Positions 1 through 5,309 of a DNA stretch of 5,309 nucleotides are shown piece by piece. Numbering within the stretch: position 1 is the first letter of the stretch; each line of letters opens with the position of its first letter. The translations under genes and the position numbers were made by a program. Below the pieces are notes generated by a model, which worked only from the letters and a program-made list of their open reading frames with translations, did no database searches and was not told the DNA's origin. The stretch lies in assembly GCA_021813225.1 (NCBI GenBank), contig JAKALH010000240.1:1-5309 (forward strand). Direction: 5' to 3'. The DNA is from Chloroflexota bacterium. Lineage in GTDB: Bacteria; Chloroflexota; Anaerolineae; J036; Brachytrichaceae.

Positions 1-4
1 AGCG

Positions 5-174
5 GGGCAGGCACACCGGCCTGCCCCCGCGCCTGGCAAGATGGTTATACGTACGGGGCGACCTGCGTGTCGCCCCAGTGCATCGGCCCGTTTTCATCGG
101 GCAGGCACACCGGCCTGCCCGTACGTTCTGATTCGGTGTGCAGGCACACTGGCCTGCCCGTACGTAGGGGCGCG
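5..174. repeat. Cluster of short GC-rich palindromic repeats (REP-like)
   Basis: Two families of short hairpin units alternate here. Family A has 8-bp arms gggcaggc and gcctgccc around the hexaloop acaccg, with perfect copies at 5-26 and 99-120. A third copy at 141-159 has a shortened left arm (caggc) and the loop change acactg. Family B has 8-bp arms ggggcgac and gtcgcccc around ctgcgt at 55-76, and what may be a broken left half (ggggcgcg) at 167-174. The linker gtacgt directly follows the second and third A copies (121-126 and 160-165), and gtac precedes the B copy at 51-54. The spacers are unequal and unrelated, so this is not a CRISPR array. Similar intergenic palindromes are common in some Chloroflexota; their function here is unknown. 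They could fold in RNA ahead of the kinase gene. Confidence 0.8.
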
Positions 175-201
175 AACGGCGGAATGGGTATGGGGTTATA
201 A

Positions 202-207
202 AGGGAG
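202..207 (+). promoter_or_regulatory. Ribosome binding site of the deoxynucleoside kinase gene
   Basis: The purine run AGGGAG lies 6 nt before the ATG at 214 and supports that start. The in-frame ATG codons at 184 and 190 are cut off by a TAA at 199-201, so 214 is the first usable start. A TTATAA stretch overlaps this area but is too close to the start codon to be called a promoter with confidence. Confidence 0.7.
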
Positions 208-213
208 ATAACC

Positions 214-879
214 ATGAAATACTTCGTCGCGGTGGCGGGCAACATCGGCGCGGGCAAGTCCAGCCTGGCCGGGCTGCTGGCGCACAGGCTGGGCTGGGAA
301 GCCTTCTTCGAGCCAGTTGAGGAGAATCCCTACCTGGCCGACTTCTACACGGACATGCAACGCTGGGGATTCCATTCGCAGGTGTTTTTCCTGGCGCGCC
401 GCCTGCGCCACTATCGCGGGCTGCTTGACCGCCCCGGCTCGGTGATTCAGGATCGCAGCGTGTACGAAGACGCCGAGATATTCGCGTACAACCTGTACCG
501 GCAGGGCCACATGAGCGGGCGCGACTGGAATTCCTATCATGATTTATATGAAGCGGTGATGACGCTGCTGCCGCCGCCAAATCTGGTGGTGTATCTGCGC
601 ACATCGGTGGCGACACTGGTGAGCCGCATCGCCCGACGCGGGCGCGCACTGGAGCACAACATCAGCCCGGATTATCTGGCGCAACTGAACGACCTGTACG
701 AGACGTGGGTCGCGCGTTTTAACCTGTGCCCGGTGCTCACCATCGCCACCGACGATCTCGACTTCGCCCACGACAGCGCCCATCTCGATCGGATCGCCCG
801 CCGCATCACCGACCGTCTGCAGGGTAAAGAGACCATCACGCTCACGCCTGAAAAGTCACCCCCGCATCTTCCCGGATGA
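214..879 (+). CDS. Deoxynucleoside kinase (dAK/dGK/dCK family)
   Basis: This 221-residue protein belongs to the deoxynucleoside kinase family, cytosolic salvage enzymes that transfer phosphate from a nucleoside triphosphate to the 5'-hydroxyl of a deoxynucleoside. Visible motifs are the Walker A loop GNIGAGKS (residues 9-16), the substrate-site segment EPVEENPYLADFY (33-45), the DRS motif (80-82) followed by VYEDAEIFA, and the arginine-rich LID region RIARRGRALE (138-147). Length is normal for bacterial members (about 200-230). The EP..NPYL.DFY and DRS..ED patterns resemble bacterial deoxyadenosine/deoxyguanosine kinases, but substrate choice cannot be read from sequence alone. The C-terminal 15 or so residues are proline- and lysine-rich and look like a disordered tail. 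The gene stands alone, faces the hydrogenase operon, and has no evident functional link to it. Confidence 0.93.
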   Translation: MKYFVAVAGNIGAGKSSLAGLLAHRLGWEAFFEPVEENPYLADFYTDMQRWGFHSQVFFLARRLRHYRGLLDRPGSVIQDRSVYEDAEIFAYNLYRQGHMSGRDWNSYHDLYEAVMTLLPPPNLVVYLRTSVATLVSRIARRGRALEHNISPDYLAQLNDLYETWVARFNLCPVLTIATDDLDFAHDSAHLDRIARRITDRLQGKETITLTPEKSPPHLPG

Positions 880-925
880 ACGCGCATCCAGGTCGAGACA
901 GGCAATTCGCGGTCCGTGTGTGCGA

Positions 926-1327
926 CTATTCGTGCGGATTCGTGGAGAGCAGTTTCTGCAGGTCCTCCTCGCGCCCGTAATGAACGGTGAAGGCCTCCTT
1001 GTTCAGCGCGGCCATCTCCCACTGCTCGTTGCTCATGCCCAGGCACCCGAAGCGGCAGTTCTGCACGCACTGCGCGCAGAAGGTGCAGCGGTCCATGTAG
1101 TAACGCATCACGAAGCGCTTGTTCGCCTTGTCGATGGTGATCAATTCGATGGCGTTGGACGGGCAGTCCTTCACGCATAACTGGCAGCCGGTGCACTTCG
1201 CGGGGTTGTACGTCAGCGCGCCGCGCAGGCGCGACGGCGCCGGCTCCTTCCTGAATGGATACAGCTCTGTCACCGGCCGCTTGAACAGCGAGCGGAACAT
1301 GTCGCCGAACATCGCTCCCAGTCTCAT
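926..1327 (-). CDS. NuoI-like 2x[4Fe-4S] ferredoxin subunit of group 4 [NiFe]-hydrogenase
   Basis: This 133-residue protein is the polyferredoxin-type subunit equivalent to NuoI, EchF, HycF or MbhN. It should pass electrons between a soluble donor, probably ferredoxin, and the small subunit on the cytoplasmic side. The first cluster motif is C45-x2-C48-x2-C51-x3-C55-P. The second is C81-x2-C84-x2-C87-x3-C91, but the usual proline after the fourth cysteine is replaced by arginine, and an extra C95 follows. The N-terminal stretch with YPFRKEP and LRG (about 23-36) is typical of this subunit family. The ATG at 1327 overlaps the TGA of the NuoH-like gene as ATGA, which suggests translational coupling. 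An open frame continues upstream through the NuoH region, but that extension is arginine-rich shadow sequence. It is the last gene of the operon, and I see no clear terminator hairpin in the 46 bp before the kinase gene. Confidence 0.92.
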   Translation of the reverse strand: MRLGAMFGDMFRSLFKRPVTELYPFRKEPAPSRLRGALTYNPAKCTGCQLCVKDCPSNAIELITIDKANKRFVMRYYMDRCTFCAQCVQNCRFGCLGMSNEQWEMAALNKEAFTVHYGREEDLQKLLSTNPHE

Positions 1328-2247
1328 GCCGTCATCCCCTTCAACACAATCGTCGCCAGCAGTTGCGCCAGCACCAGCAGCGCGCCGGCGCGCCACCACA
1401 GACCCACCGTCTGGTCGATGCGCAGGCGGGCGAACAGCGCCTGCAGGCCGGCCACCGCCAGCAGCAGCGCCAGCGTCTTGAGCAGGAAACCCAGCGGGTC
1501 GCTCAGACCGCCCAGGTAAAAGGCGGCAATCAGCGTCAGGCCGATGATCAGTTCGACGTTCTTGCCCAGCCGGAACAGCGCCCAGCCGCGCCCGCTGTAC
1601 TCCGTCATCGCGCCGGCCACGATCTCGGTCTCGGCTTCGGGCGCGTCGAAGGGCGGCAGTTCCAGTTTGCCCATCAGCCCGATCAGCGCCACGACGAAGC
1701 CGACCGGCTGCGTGAACAGCAGCCAGTGGCCGCCGGCATAGGCGTTGATCTCGCTGATCTGCCAGCTTCCGGCCACAATTGCCGGCCCCAGCAGCGTCAG
1801 CAGGAAGGGCGCCTCGTAGGAGAACAGTTGCGTCAGCGTGCGGGTGGCGCCGATGAGCGAGAAACGGTCGTTGGTGTTGGCGCCCGCCAGCCCGGAGCAC
1901 AGCGTCAACATGCTGAGCAGGTAGATGGCTACGATCAGGTCGCCGCTGAAGCTGTGCGCAGGGGCCAGCCCGAACAGAGGCACATACAGCGCGGCGGTCA
2001 GCACACCGGCCAGCGCGACGACGGGCAGCCCGTAAAACAGGCGACTGTCTACGCCTTCCGGCAGCACTTCCTCTTTGGCCAGCAGTTTGACGATATCGGC
2101 GGCCGGCTGGAACCAGCGCGGGCCGATGCGGTTCTGCAGTTGCGCGACCAGCTTGCGGTCGATCCATTCATAGGCCAGCCCGCCCGCCATCACGGCCAGC
2201 CCGGCCGGGAAGATCAGAATTGCGAGAATGTCTTTAACGATGTCCAT
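1324..2247 (-). CDS. NuoH-like membrane subunit of group 4 [NiFe]-hydrogenase
   Basis: This 307-residue multi-helix membrane protein belongs to the NuoH/ND1 family (EchB, HycD, MbhM in hydrogenases). It anchors the peripheral hydrogenase arm and forms the interface that couples redox chemistry to ion movement. Family motifs are clear: QNRIGPRWFQPAAD followed by K54 and KE (38-59), and the acidic loop ELPPFDAPEAETEIVAG (196-212), followed by TEYSG. Roughly eight hydrophobic segments can be seen, including residues 5-25, 74-95, 103-123, 145-162, 180-195, 231-247, 254-273 and 284-303. The length is close to hydrogenase versions and somewhat shorter than many complex I NuoH proteins. It starts 24 nt after the large-subunit stop with only a weak ribosome-binding sequence, so coupling to the upstream gene is plausible. 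NuoH of true complex I is the alternative by family alone, but the neighbouring genes exclude it. Confidence 0.94.
   Translation of the reverse strand: MDIVKDILAILIFPAGLAVMAGGLAYEWIDRKLVAQLQNRIGPRWFQPAADIVKLLAKEEVLPEGVDSRLFYGLPVVALAGVLTAALYVPLFGLAPAHSFSGDLIVAIYLLSMLTLCSGLAGANTNDRFSLIGATRTLTQLFSYEAPFLLTLLGPAIVAGSWQISEINAYAGGHWLLFTQPVGFVVALIGLMGKLELPPFDAPEAETEIVAGAMTEYSGRGWALFRLGKNVELIIGLTLIAAFYLGGLSDPLGFLLKTLALLLAVAGLQALFARLRIDQTVGLWWRAGALLVLAQLLATIVLKGMTA
1336..1342 (-). promoter_or_regulatory. Ribosome binding site of the NuoI-like gene
   Basis: On the minus strand GAAGGGG sits 8 nt before the ATG at 1327, inside the final codons of the NuoH-like gene. It supports the short 133-residue start over the long arginine-rich extension in the same frame. 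Confidence 0.6.
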
Positions 2248-2271
2248 AGTGCCGTTCCGCCGCTGAATCGG

Positions 2272-3369
2272 TTATCGGTCATTGCACGAAAAACACGGGT
2301 CCATGCCCGCCAGAATCATCGGCATATCCGCCAGTTGGTGGCCTTTGGCCGTGCCGGTGACGACGGCGAAATTGCAGATGCTGGGCGTGCGCACCTTGAT
2401 GCGCTCCGGCTTGTCGCTGCCGTTGCTCTTGATGAAGTAGAACAACTCGCCGCGCGGCGCTTCGATGCGGCTGACTGTCTCTCCTTCCTTGATGCGGCGC
2501 GGCATGCGCGCGGTCAACTCGCCGGCGGGCAGGCGGTCCAGTATCTGCCGCACCACGCGGTAGCTCTCGAACAGTTCCCTGATGCGCACCACGAAGCGCG
2601 CTTCCAGGTCGCCGCGCGTATCCAGCGTCATCTGCACCGGGAAGTCCGTGTAGGCGGCATAGGGCACGTCCACGCGCACGTCGCGCGCCACGTTGGCGGC
2701 GCGGGCCGTCGGGCCGACCAGTCCCAGTTCCTCGGCCTGTTCCCGCGAGGTATAGCCCACCCCGCGCGTCCGGCGCAGGAAGGTCTCGTCGCTGGTGGCG
2801 ATTTTCAGATAGTGCTGCGTGCGTTCTTCGAGGAAGTCGATGCCGCGGCGGATGGCGTCGGCGCGCGCATCGTCGATGTCCGCCTTCACGCCGCCCAGCA
2901 CGTTGACCGAATAGTTCACGCGGTTGCCGGTCAGCCCTTCCAGCACGTCCATGATGGTCTCGCGGTCGCGCCAACTGAACATGAACAGCGTATCGAATCC
3001 TGCTTCGTGCGCGGAGACGCCCAGCCACAGCAGATGGCTGTGCACGCGCTCCAGTTCGGCCACGAGCTGGCGTATGGCCTGTGCGCGCGGGGGCGCAGTC
3101 ACGCCGGCCAGCTTCTCCACGCCCAGCGAGTAGGCGAGCGCATGCGCGTGCGAGCAGATGCCGCAGATGCGCTCCAGCAGGTACAGGTCCTGCACCCAGT
3201 TGCGCTCTTCGGCGGCCTTCTCAATGCCACGGTGCACATAGCCCAGCCGCACGGTTGCGCCGGTGACGGTCTCGCCGTCGACGGAGAACTCGAAATGCCC
3301 CGGCTCCTTCAGCGCCGGGTGCTGCGGGCCGATCGGGATGATGAACTTCTCGCGCGTCTCATTTTCCAT
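2272..3369 (-). CDS. Group 4 [NiFe]-hydrogenase large (catalytic) subunit, NuoD-like
   Basis: This 365-residue protein is the catalytic large subunit, homologous to NuoD and to EchE, CooH, HycE (C-terminal part) and MbhL. It should bind the Ni-Fe(CN)2CO centre and interconvert protons and H2. The ligand set is complete: R67-x-C69-G-x-C72-x3-H76 in LERICGICSHAHA near the N-terminus, and D357-P-C359-x2-C362-x2-R365 at the C-terminus. Complex I NuoD lacks these cysteines, so it is a hydrogenase by sequence. Other family features are GPQHPALKEP (14-23), RGIE (47-50) and GNRVNYSVNVLGG (148-160). The arginine of the last motif is the final residue, so the C-terminal extension removed by a maturation protease in many hydrogenases is absent. 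The size suits Ech/CooH-type enzymes. It lies 42 nt after the NuoC-like gene and has its own good ribosome binding site. Confidence 0.95.
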   Translation of the reverse strand: MENETREKFIIPIGPQHPALKEPGHFEFSVDGETVTGATVRLGYVHRGIEKAAEERNWVQDLYLLERICGICSHAHALAYSLGVEKLAGVTAPPRAQAIRQLVAELERVHSHLLWLGVSAHEAGFDTLFMFSWRDRETIMDVLEGLTGNRVNYSVNVLGGVKADIDDARADAIRRGIDFLEERTQHYLKIATSDETFLRRTRGVGYTSREQAEELGLVGPTARAANVARDVRVDVPYAAYTDFPVQMTLDTRGDLEARFVVRIRELFESYRVVRQILDRLPAGELTARMPRRIKEGETVSRIEAPRGELFYFIKSNGSDKPERIKVRTPSICNFAVVTGTAKGHQLADMPMILAGMDPCFSCNDR

Positions 3370-3373
3370 GAAT

Positions 3374-3380
3374 CCACCTT
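3374..3380 (-). promoter_or_regulatory. Ribosome binding site of the hydrogenase large-subunit gene
   Basis: On the minus strand AAGGTGG, one mismatch from the AAGGAGG consensus, lies 4 nt before the ATG at 3369. It fixes the start and is the best-looking ribosome binding site in the operon, which fits a catalytic subunit made in good amount. Confidence 0.7.
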
Positions 3381-3411
3381 GCCAGATCCGCTGATCTGTG
3401 CGGATAAACTC

Positions 3412-3930
3412 TTACTGCCTGCCCGGCGCAAAGTCCTTGCGCAGCGGGTGAACGCCGGCGGGCCAGTTCTCGGGCAGGAAGAGATGGTTCGGGTCGGGGG
3501 TTTCCGTCACCGTGATTCCGAACATCTCGCTCAACTCGCGCTCGAAGAAGCTGGCCGACGGCAGGATGCCGCAGATGCTGGCGATGGCGGCGCCTTCGCG
3601 CGGCAGCAGCATGCGCAGCGTCACGATGGCGCGGCCCGCAGCGAAAAAATACAACGCCTCAAGTGGAGCGCCATCAGCCGGTACGCGGCCGCTTGCCATA
3701 AGCGCCTGCCAGCGCGCATCCTGCGCAAACGACGCGGTCTTGCCCAGGTAGTCCAAAGCGGTGATGGCCGCCAGATAGCCCCAGCGCGCATCGTGCAGCG
3801 TTTGTACGGCCGCTGTCAGGTCGGCGGCGTCGATCAGCACATCCAGCCGGTCAGGCTCAGGCGCGCGGGCGCCTTTTGTCCACGGCGCCAGCAGCGCCTG
3901 AGCGGTTTGCAGTGTTGCTTCTGTAGACAT
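3412..3930 (-). CDS. NuoC-like subunit of group 4 [NiFe]-hydrogenase
   Basis: This 172-residue protein matches the NuoC 30-kDa family (EchD, MbhK, N-terminal part of HycE). It has no cofactor and packs against the large subunit in the peripheral arm. The diagnostic segment is at 130-138, ERELSEMFGI in outline, followed by P147, H149-L150, WPAG (156-159) and HPLRKDF (161-167). These correspond to the ERE-x-D/E-x-F/G and H...L....RKDF pattern of the family. The strand LEALYFF (90-96) and IVTLRMLLPRE (102-112) is the usual core. Residues about 61-88, between LDYL and the next strand, form a loop that seems longer than typical. The ATG at 3930 lies 8 nt after the NuoB-like stop and has no obvious ribosome binding site, so translation may be coupled. 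The same frame stays open upstream, but the extension overlaps the NuoB-like gene and has no family features. Confidence 0.9.
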   Translation of the reverse strand: MSTEATLQTAQALLAPWTKGARAPEPDRLDVLIDAADLTAAVQTLHDARWGYLAAITALDYLGKTASFAQDARWQALMASGRVPADGAPLEALYFFAAGRAIVTLRMLLPREGAAIASICGILPSASFFERELSEMFGITVTETPDPNHLFLPENWPAGVHPLRKDFAPGRQ

Positions 3931-3938
3931 GATTTGAT

Positions 3939-4451
3939 TTATGAATGAGCAGTTGCAGAGTCGTGGCGGGCCTCGCCGGCAGTCGCTTCCCCTTTCGCCT
4001 GCAGGCTGCCCAGCAGCTTCACAAGGCCATCGATAATAGCTTCCGGGCGGGGCGGGCAACCGGGGATGTAGGCATCCACCGGGATGACCTGGTCGATGTG
4101 CCCCACGACGCCGTAGCAGCCCTGGAAGACGCCGCCCGAGATGGCGCATGACCCCACCGCCACCACGAATTTCGGCTCGGGCATCTGCTCGTACACGCGC
4201 TTCAGACGGTCGCGCGCCTGCAGCGTCACCGGCCCGGTGCAAATCAGGATATCGGCGTGGCGCGGGCTGCCCTGCAGTTTCACCCCGAAACGCTCCAGAT
4301 CGTAGCGCGGGGTCACCGTGGCCAGGATCTCAATATCGCAGCCGTTGCACGAGCCGCTGTTGAAGTGGATGGCCCACGGTGAATTGACGCGCGCCCAGGT
4401 CTTCACCTGTTCCAGCGCTTCATCCCATTTCTTGCCCAGTATGGTTGCCAT
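3939..4451 (-). CDS. Group 4 [NiFe]-hydrogenase small subunit, NuoB-like
   Basis: This 170-residue protein is the small electron-transfer subunit, homologous to NuoB, EchC, HycG and MbhJ, and should hold one [4Fe-4S] cluster close to the Ni-Fe site. The predicted ligands are C35 and C38 in SCNGCDIE, C102 in GSCAISGG, and C132 in GCPPRP. The C-x2-C spacing is that of hydrogenase small subunits, whereas complex I NuoB has two adjacent cysteines at this place. It lacks a signal peptide and the extra medial and distal clusters of group 1 uptake hydrogenases, so it is a cytoplasmic-side group 4 type. The last 20 or so residues are polar and alanine-rich and look disordered. The ATG at 4451 gives the family length; the reading frame continues upstream, but that part overlaps the NuoA-like gene and reads as shadow sequence. 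A GGGA-containing purine stretch lies just upstream. Confidence 0.94.
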   Translation of the reverse strand: MATILGKKWDEALEQVKTWARVNSPWAIHFNSGSCNGCDIEILATVTPRYDLERFGVKLQGSPRHADILICTGPVTLQARDRLKRVYEQMPEPKFVVAVGSCAISGGVFQGCYGVVGHIDQVIPVDAYIPGCPPRPEAIIDGLVKLLGSLQAKGEATAGEARHDSATAHS

Positions 4452-4459
4452 GTCGGTCC

Positions 4460-4771
4460 CTACCCTAAGATCAGCGCAATGAGCGCCAGCACAATGCCGA
4501 CCAGATAGGCGCCTGTGATCGGCGTCAGCCCGCCGCTGCCCAGCACCAGAACACCCAGGTGCAGGATGGCGAAGAACAGCGCAATCAGGAAAAACGGCCG
4601 GTAGCCCGGCGCAGCCTTGCCCGCCGGGTTGGATTCCCCGCTGGAGTAAATGCTGGATTTCAACGCCGAAGCCTGACCCGGCCCGGCCAGCCGGCGGCCG
4701 ATGCGCACCAGTACCCACACCAGCCCCACGTAGACGACGAAGGCGACCGGCGGTATCAGTAGTACATCCAT
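4460..4771 (-). CDS. Small three-helix membrane protein, probable NuoA/ND3-like hydrogenase subunit
   Basis: This 103-residue protein has three hydrophobic segments at about 3-23, 59-78 and 83-102, the layout of NuoA/ND3. The loop after helix 1 carries K38-x3-Y42-S-S-G45-E46, which can be aligned with the conserved YECG loop of NuoA, and R58-P-F-F-L-I-A-L-F-F falls where NuoA has its RF..FY.....F stretch. The NuoA acidic FDxE motif in helix 2 is not kept; the matching place reads LHLG (70-73). In complex I, NuoA sits between NuoH and the quinone cavity, and a comparable structural role beside the NuoH-like subunit is inferred here. The gene sits between the antiporter-like and small-subunit genes with gaps of 9 and 8 nt. 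The assignment rests on layout, weak motif agreement and gene order; an unrelated small membrane subunit such as a MrpC-like or MbhI-like protein is the alternative. Confidence 0.72.
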   Translation of the reverse strand: MDVLLIPPVAFVVYVGLVWVLVRIGRRLAGPGQASALKSSIYSSGESNPAGKAAPGYRPFFLIALFFAILHLGVLVLGSGGLTPITGAYLVGIVLALIALILG

Positions 4772-4775
4772 ATCA

Positions 4776-4782
4776 TTCCTCT
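4776..4782 (-). promoter_or_regulatory. Ribosome binding site of the NuoA-like gene
   Basis: On the minus strand AGAGGAA lies 4 nt before the ATG at 4771 and overlaps the TAG stop of the antiporter-like gene. This arrangement supports the chosen start and tight coupling of the two membrane subunits. Confidence 0.6.
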
Positions 4783-5309
4783 ATCTTCCGAAGGCCGCCA
4801 TCAACGCGGCGCCGGCCGGGCCGGTCAGCCACTGCGCCAGGGCCGGCCAAATGCCGAGTGCGACGACAGCCAGCGCCAGCGCGGCCAGCGGGACACCCAT
4901 AGCCCACGGCATGCGCGCACCGCGCTGCACGGCGGGCGAAGGCTCCCCGCGGTACATGGCGTTGACCAGCGGGGCGTAGTAGCCCAACGACAGGACGCTG
5001 TTCAACGCCGCGAAGATCACCAGCCCAATCGCCAGCGGGTCGCGGGTCTGGAAACCGGCCACGAAAATCTGCCACTTCGACATGAACCCGGCCAGCGGCG
5101 GCAGCCCGCCCAGGCCAAGCACGGCGATGCTGAGCGCCAGCGCCGCCAGCGGATAGCGCTGCGCGGCGCCAGCCAGGTCGGCGGTCGTCAGCACCGCATG
5201 GCTGCCCGCCGCGATGTACAGACAGTACAGTAATGCGCCGGCAGCCAGGAAGGCCAGCCCCTTCATCAGCGCGTGGTTGATCAGGTGGAAGAAGGCGCCC
5301 TCGGCGCCG
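4781..5309 (-). CDS. Antiporter-like proton-translocating membrane subunit (NuoL/M/N, MrpD family), C-terminal part
   Basis: Only the last 175 residues are in the window; the gene starts beyond the right edge. An internal ATG at 5266 is not the start, because the frame stays open to the edge and the residues before it are conserved family sequence. The visible part begins GAEGAFFHLINHALMKGLAF, matching the H...NHA..K...F motif of antiporter-like subunits, in which the lysine is part of the ion path. Next comes GLGGLPPLAGFMSKWQ (65-80 of the visible part), with the conserved G-P-x3-GF-x2-K pattern, then helices at about 92-112 and 137-155. In complex I and group 4 hydrogenases this family moves protons or sodium ions, driven by the redox arm. 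The details look closest to NuoN/NuoM or MrpD, but the missing N-terminus prevents assignment. The long lateral helix of NuoL is not seen before the C-terminus. Confidence 0.9.
   Translation of the reverse strand, partial: GAEGAFFHLINHALMKGLAFLAAGALLYCLYIAAGSHAVLTTADLAGAAQRYPLAALALSIAVLGLGGLPPLAGFMSKWQIFVAGFQTRDPLAIGLVIFAALNSVLSLGYYAPLVNAMYRGEPSPAVQRGARMPWAMGVPLAALALAVVALGIWPALAQWLTGPAGAALMAAFGR

Noticed and set aside
5..165. Possible CRISPR array
   Set aside because: There are only three related units, each palindromic throughout its length, with unequal spacers, interleaved with a second hairpin family, and no cas gene is visible.
196..202. TTATAAA as a -10 promoter element for the kinase gene
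   Set aside because: It ends about 11 nt before the start codon and abuts the ribosome binding site, leaving no room for a normal leader, and no convincing -35 element is placed before it.
45..257. A 70-residue minus-strand frame with the repeated peptide RTGRPVCL
   Set aside because: The repetition comes from translating the palindromic DNA repeats, and its start lies inside the kinase gene. Nothing supports a real protein.
1328..2167. A 413-residue minus-strand frame that would fuse about 280 extra residues to the NuoI-like subunit
   Set aside because: The extension overlaps the NuoH-like gene out of frame and is arginine/alanine-rich without motifs. The ATG at 1327 has a ribosome binding site and gives the family length.
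1363..3948. An 861-residue open frame on the plus strand
   Set aside because: It lies antisense to three or more operon genes whose minus-strand products carry unmistakable family motifs. Its product is rich in R, Q, H and A with no recognisable domain, as expected for a mirror frame of GC-rich coding DNA.
926..5309. Respiratory complex I (NADH-quinone oxidoreductase) operon
   Set aside because: The Ni-Fe cysteine pairs of the large subunit, the C-x2-C motif of the small subunit, and the absence of E, F and G genes among the visible genes point to a hydrogenase.

Overview
The window is GC-rich bacterial DNA in two parts. A short plus-strand unit (1-879) carries a palindromic repeat cluster and one deoxynucleoside kinase gene. 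A tightly packed minus-strand operon (926-5309) runs off the right edge and encodes a membrane-bound, complex I-like group 4 [NiFe]-hydrogenase. The two units converge across 46 bp. The GC content, the short GC-rich palindromes with conserved linkers, and a bacterial dAK/dGK-type kinase fit Chloroflexota (Anaerolineae-like). That placement is inference; no taxonomic marker gene is present.

Right to left, in the direction of transcription, the operon encodes: the C-terminal part of an antiporter-like membrane subunit (NuoL/M/N, MrpD family); a 103-residue three-helix membrane protein that looks like a degenerate NuoA; the NuoB-like hydrogenase small subunit; a NuoC-like subunit; the NuoD-like hydrogenase large subunit; the NuoH-like membrane anchor; and a NuoI-like two-cluster ferredoxin subunit. 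Genes are 8-42 nt apart, and the last two overlap by ATGA, so this is probably one transcript. Its promoter lies beyond the right edge.

Automatic annotation would probably call these genes NADH dehydrogenase subunits. The large subunit, however, keeps both cysteine pairs that bind the Ni-Fe site: RICGICSHAH near the N-terminus and DPCFSCNDR at the extreme C-terminus. The small subunit has the hydrogenase-type CxxC proximal-cluster motif rather than the adjacent-cysteine pattern of NuoB. No NuoE, NuoF or NuoG is seen. The expected reaction is ferredoxin-linked proton reduction or H2 oxidation coupled to ion pumping: electrons pass through the NuoI-like clusters and the small-subunit cluster to Ni-Fe, and ions move through the NuoH-like and antiporter-like subunits.

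The most notable points are the Ni-Fe large subunit ending exactly at the arginine where the maturation protease normally cuts, the NuoA-like protein inside a hydrogenase operon, the complex I-like gene order A-B-C-D-H-I, and the compound palindromic repeats ahead of the kinase gene.
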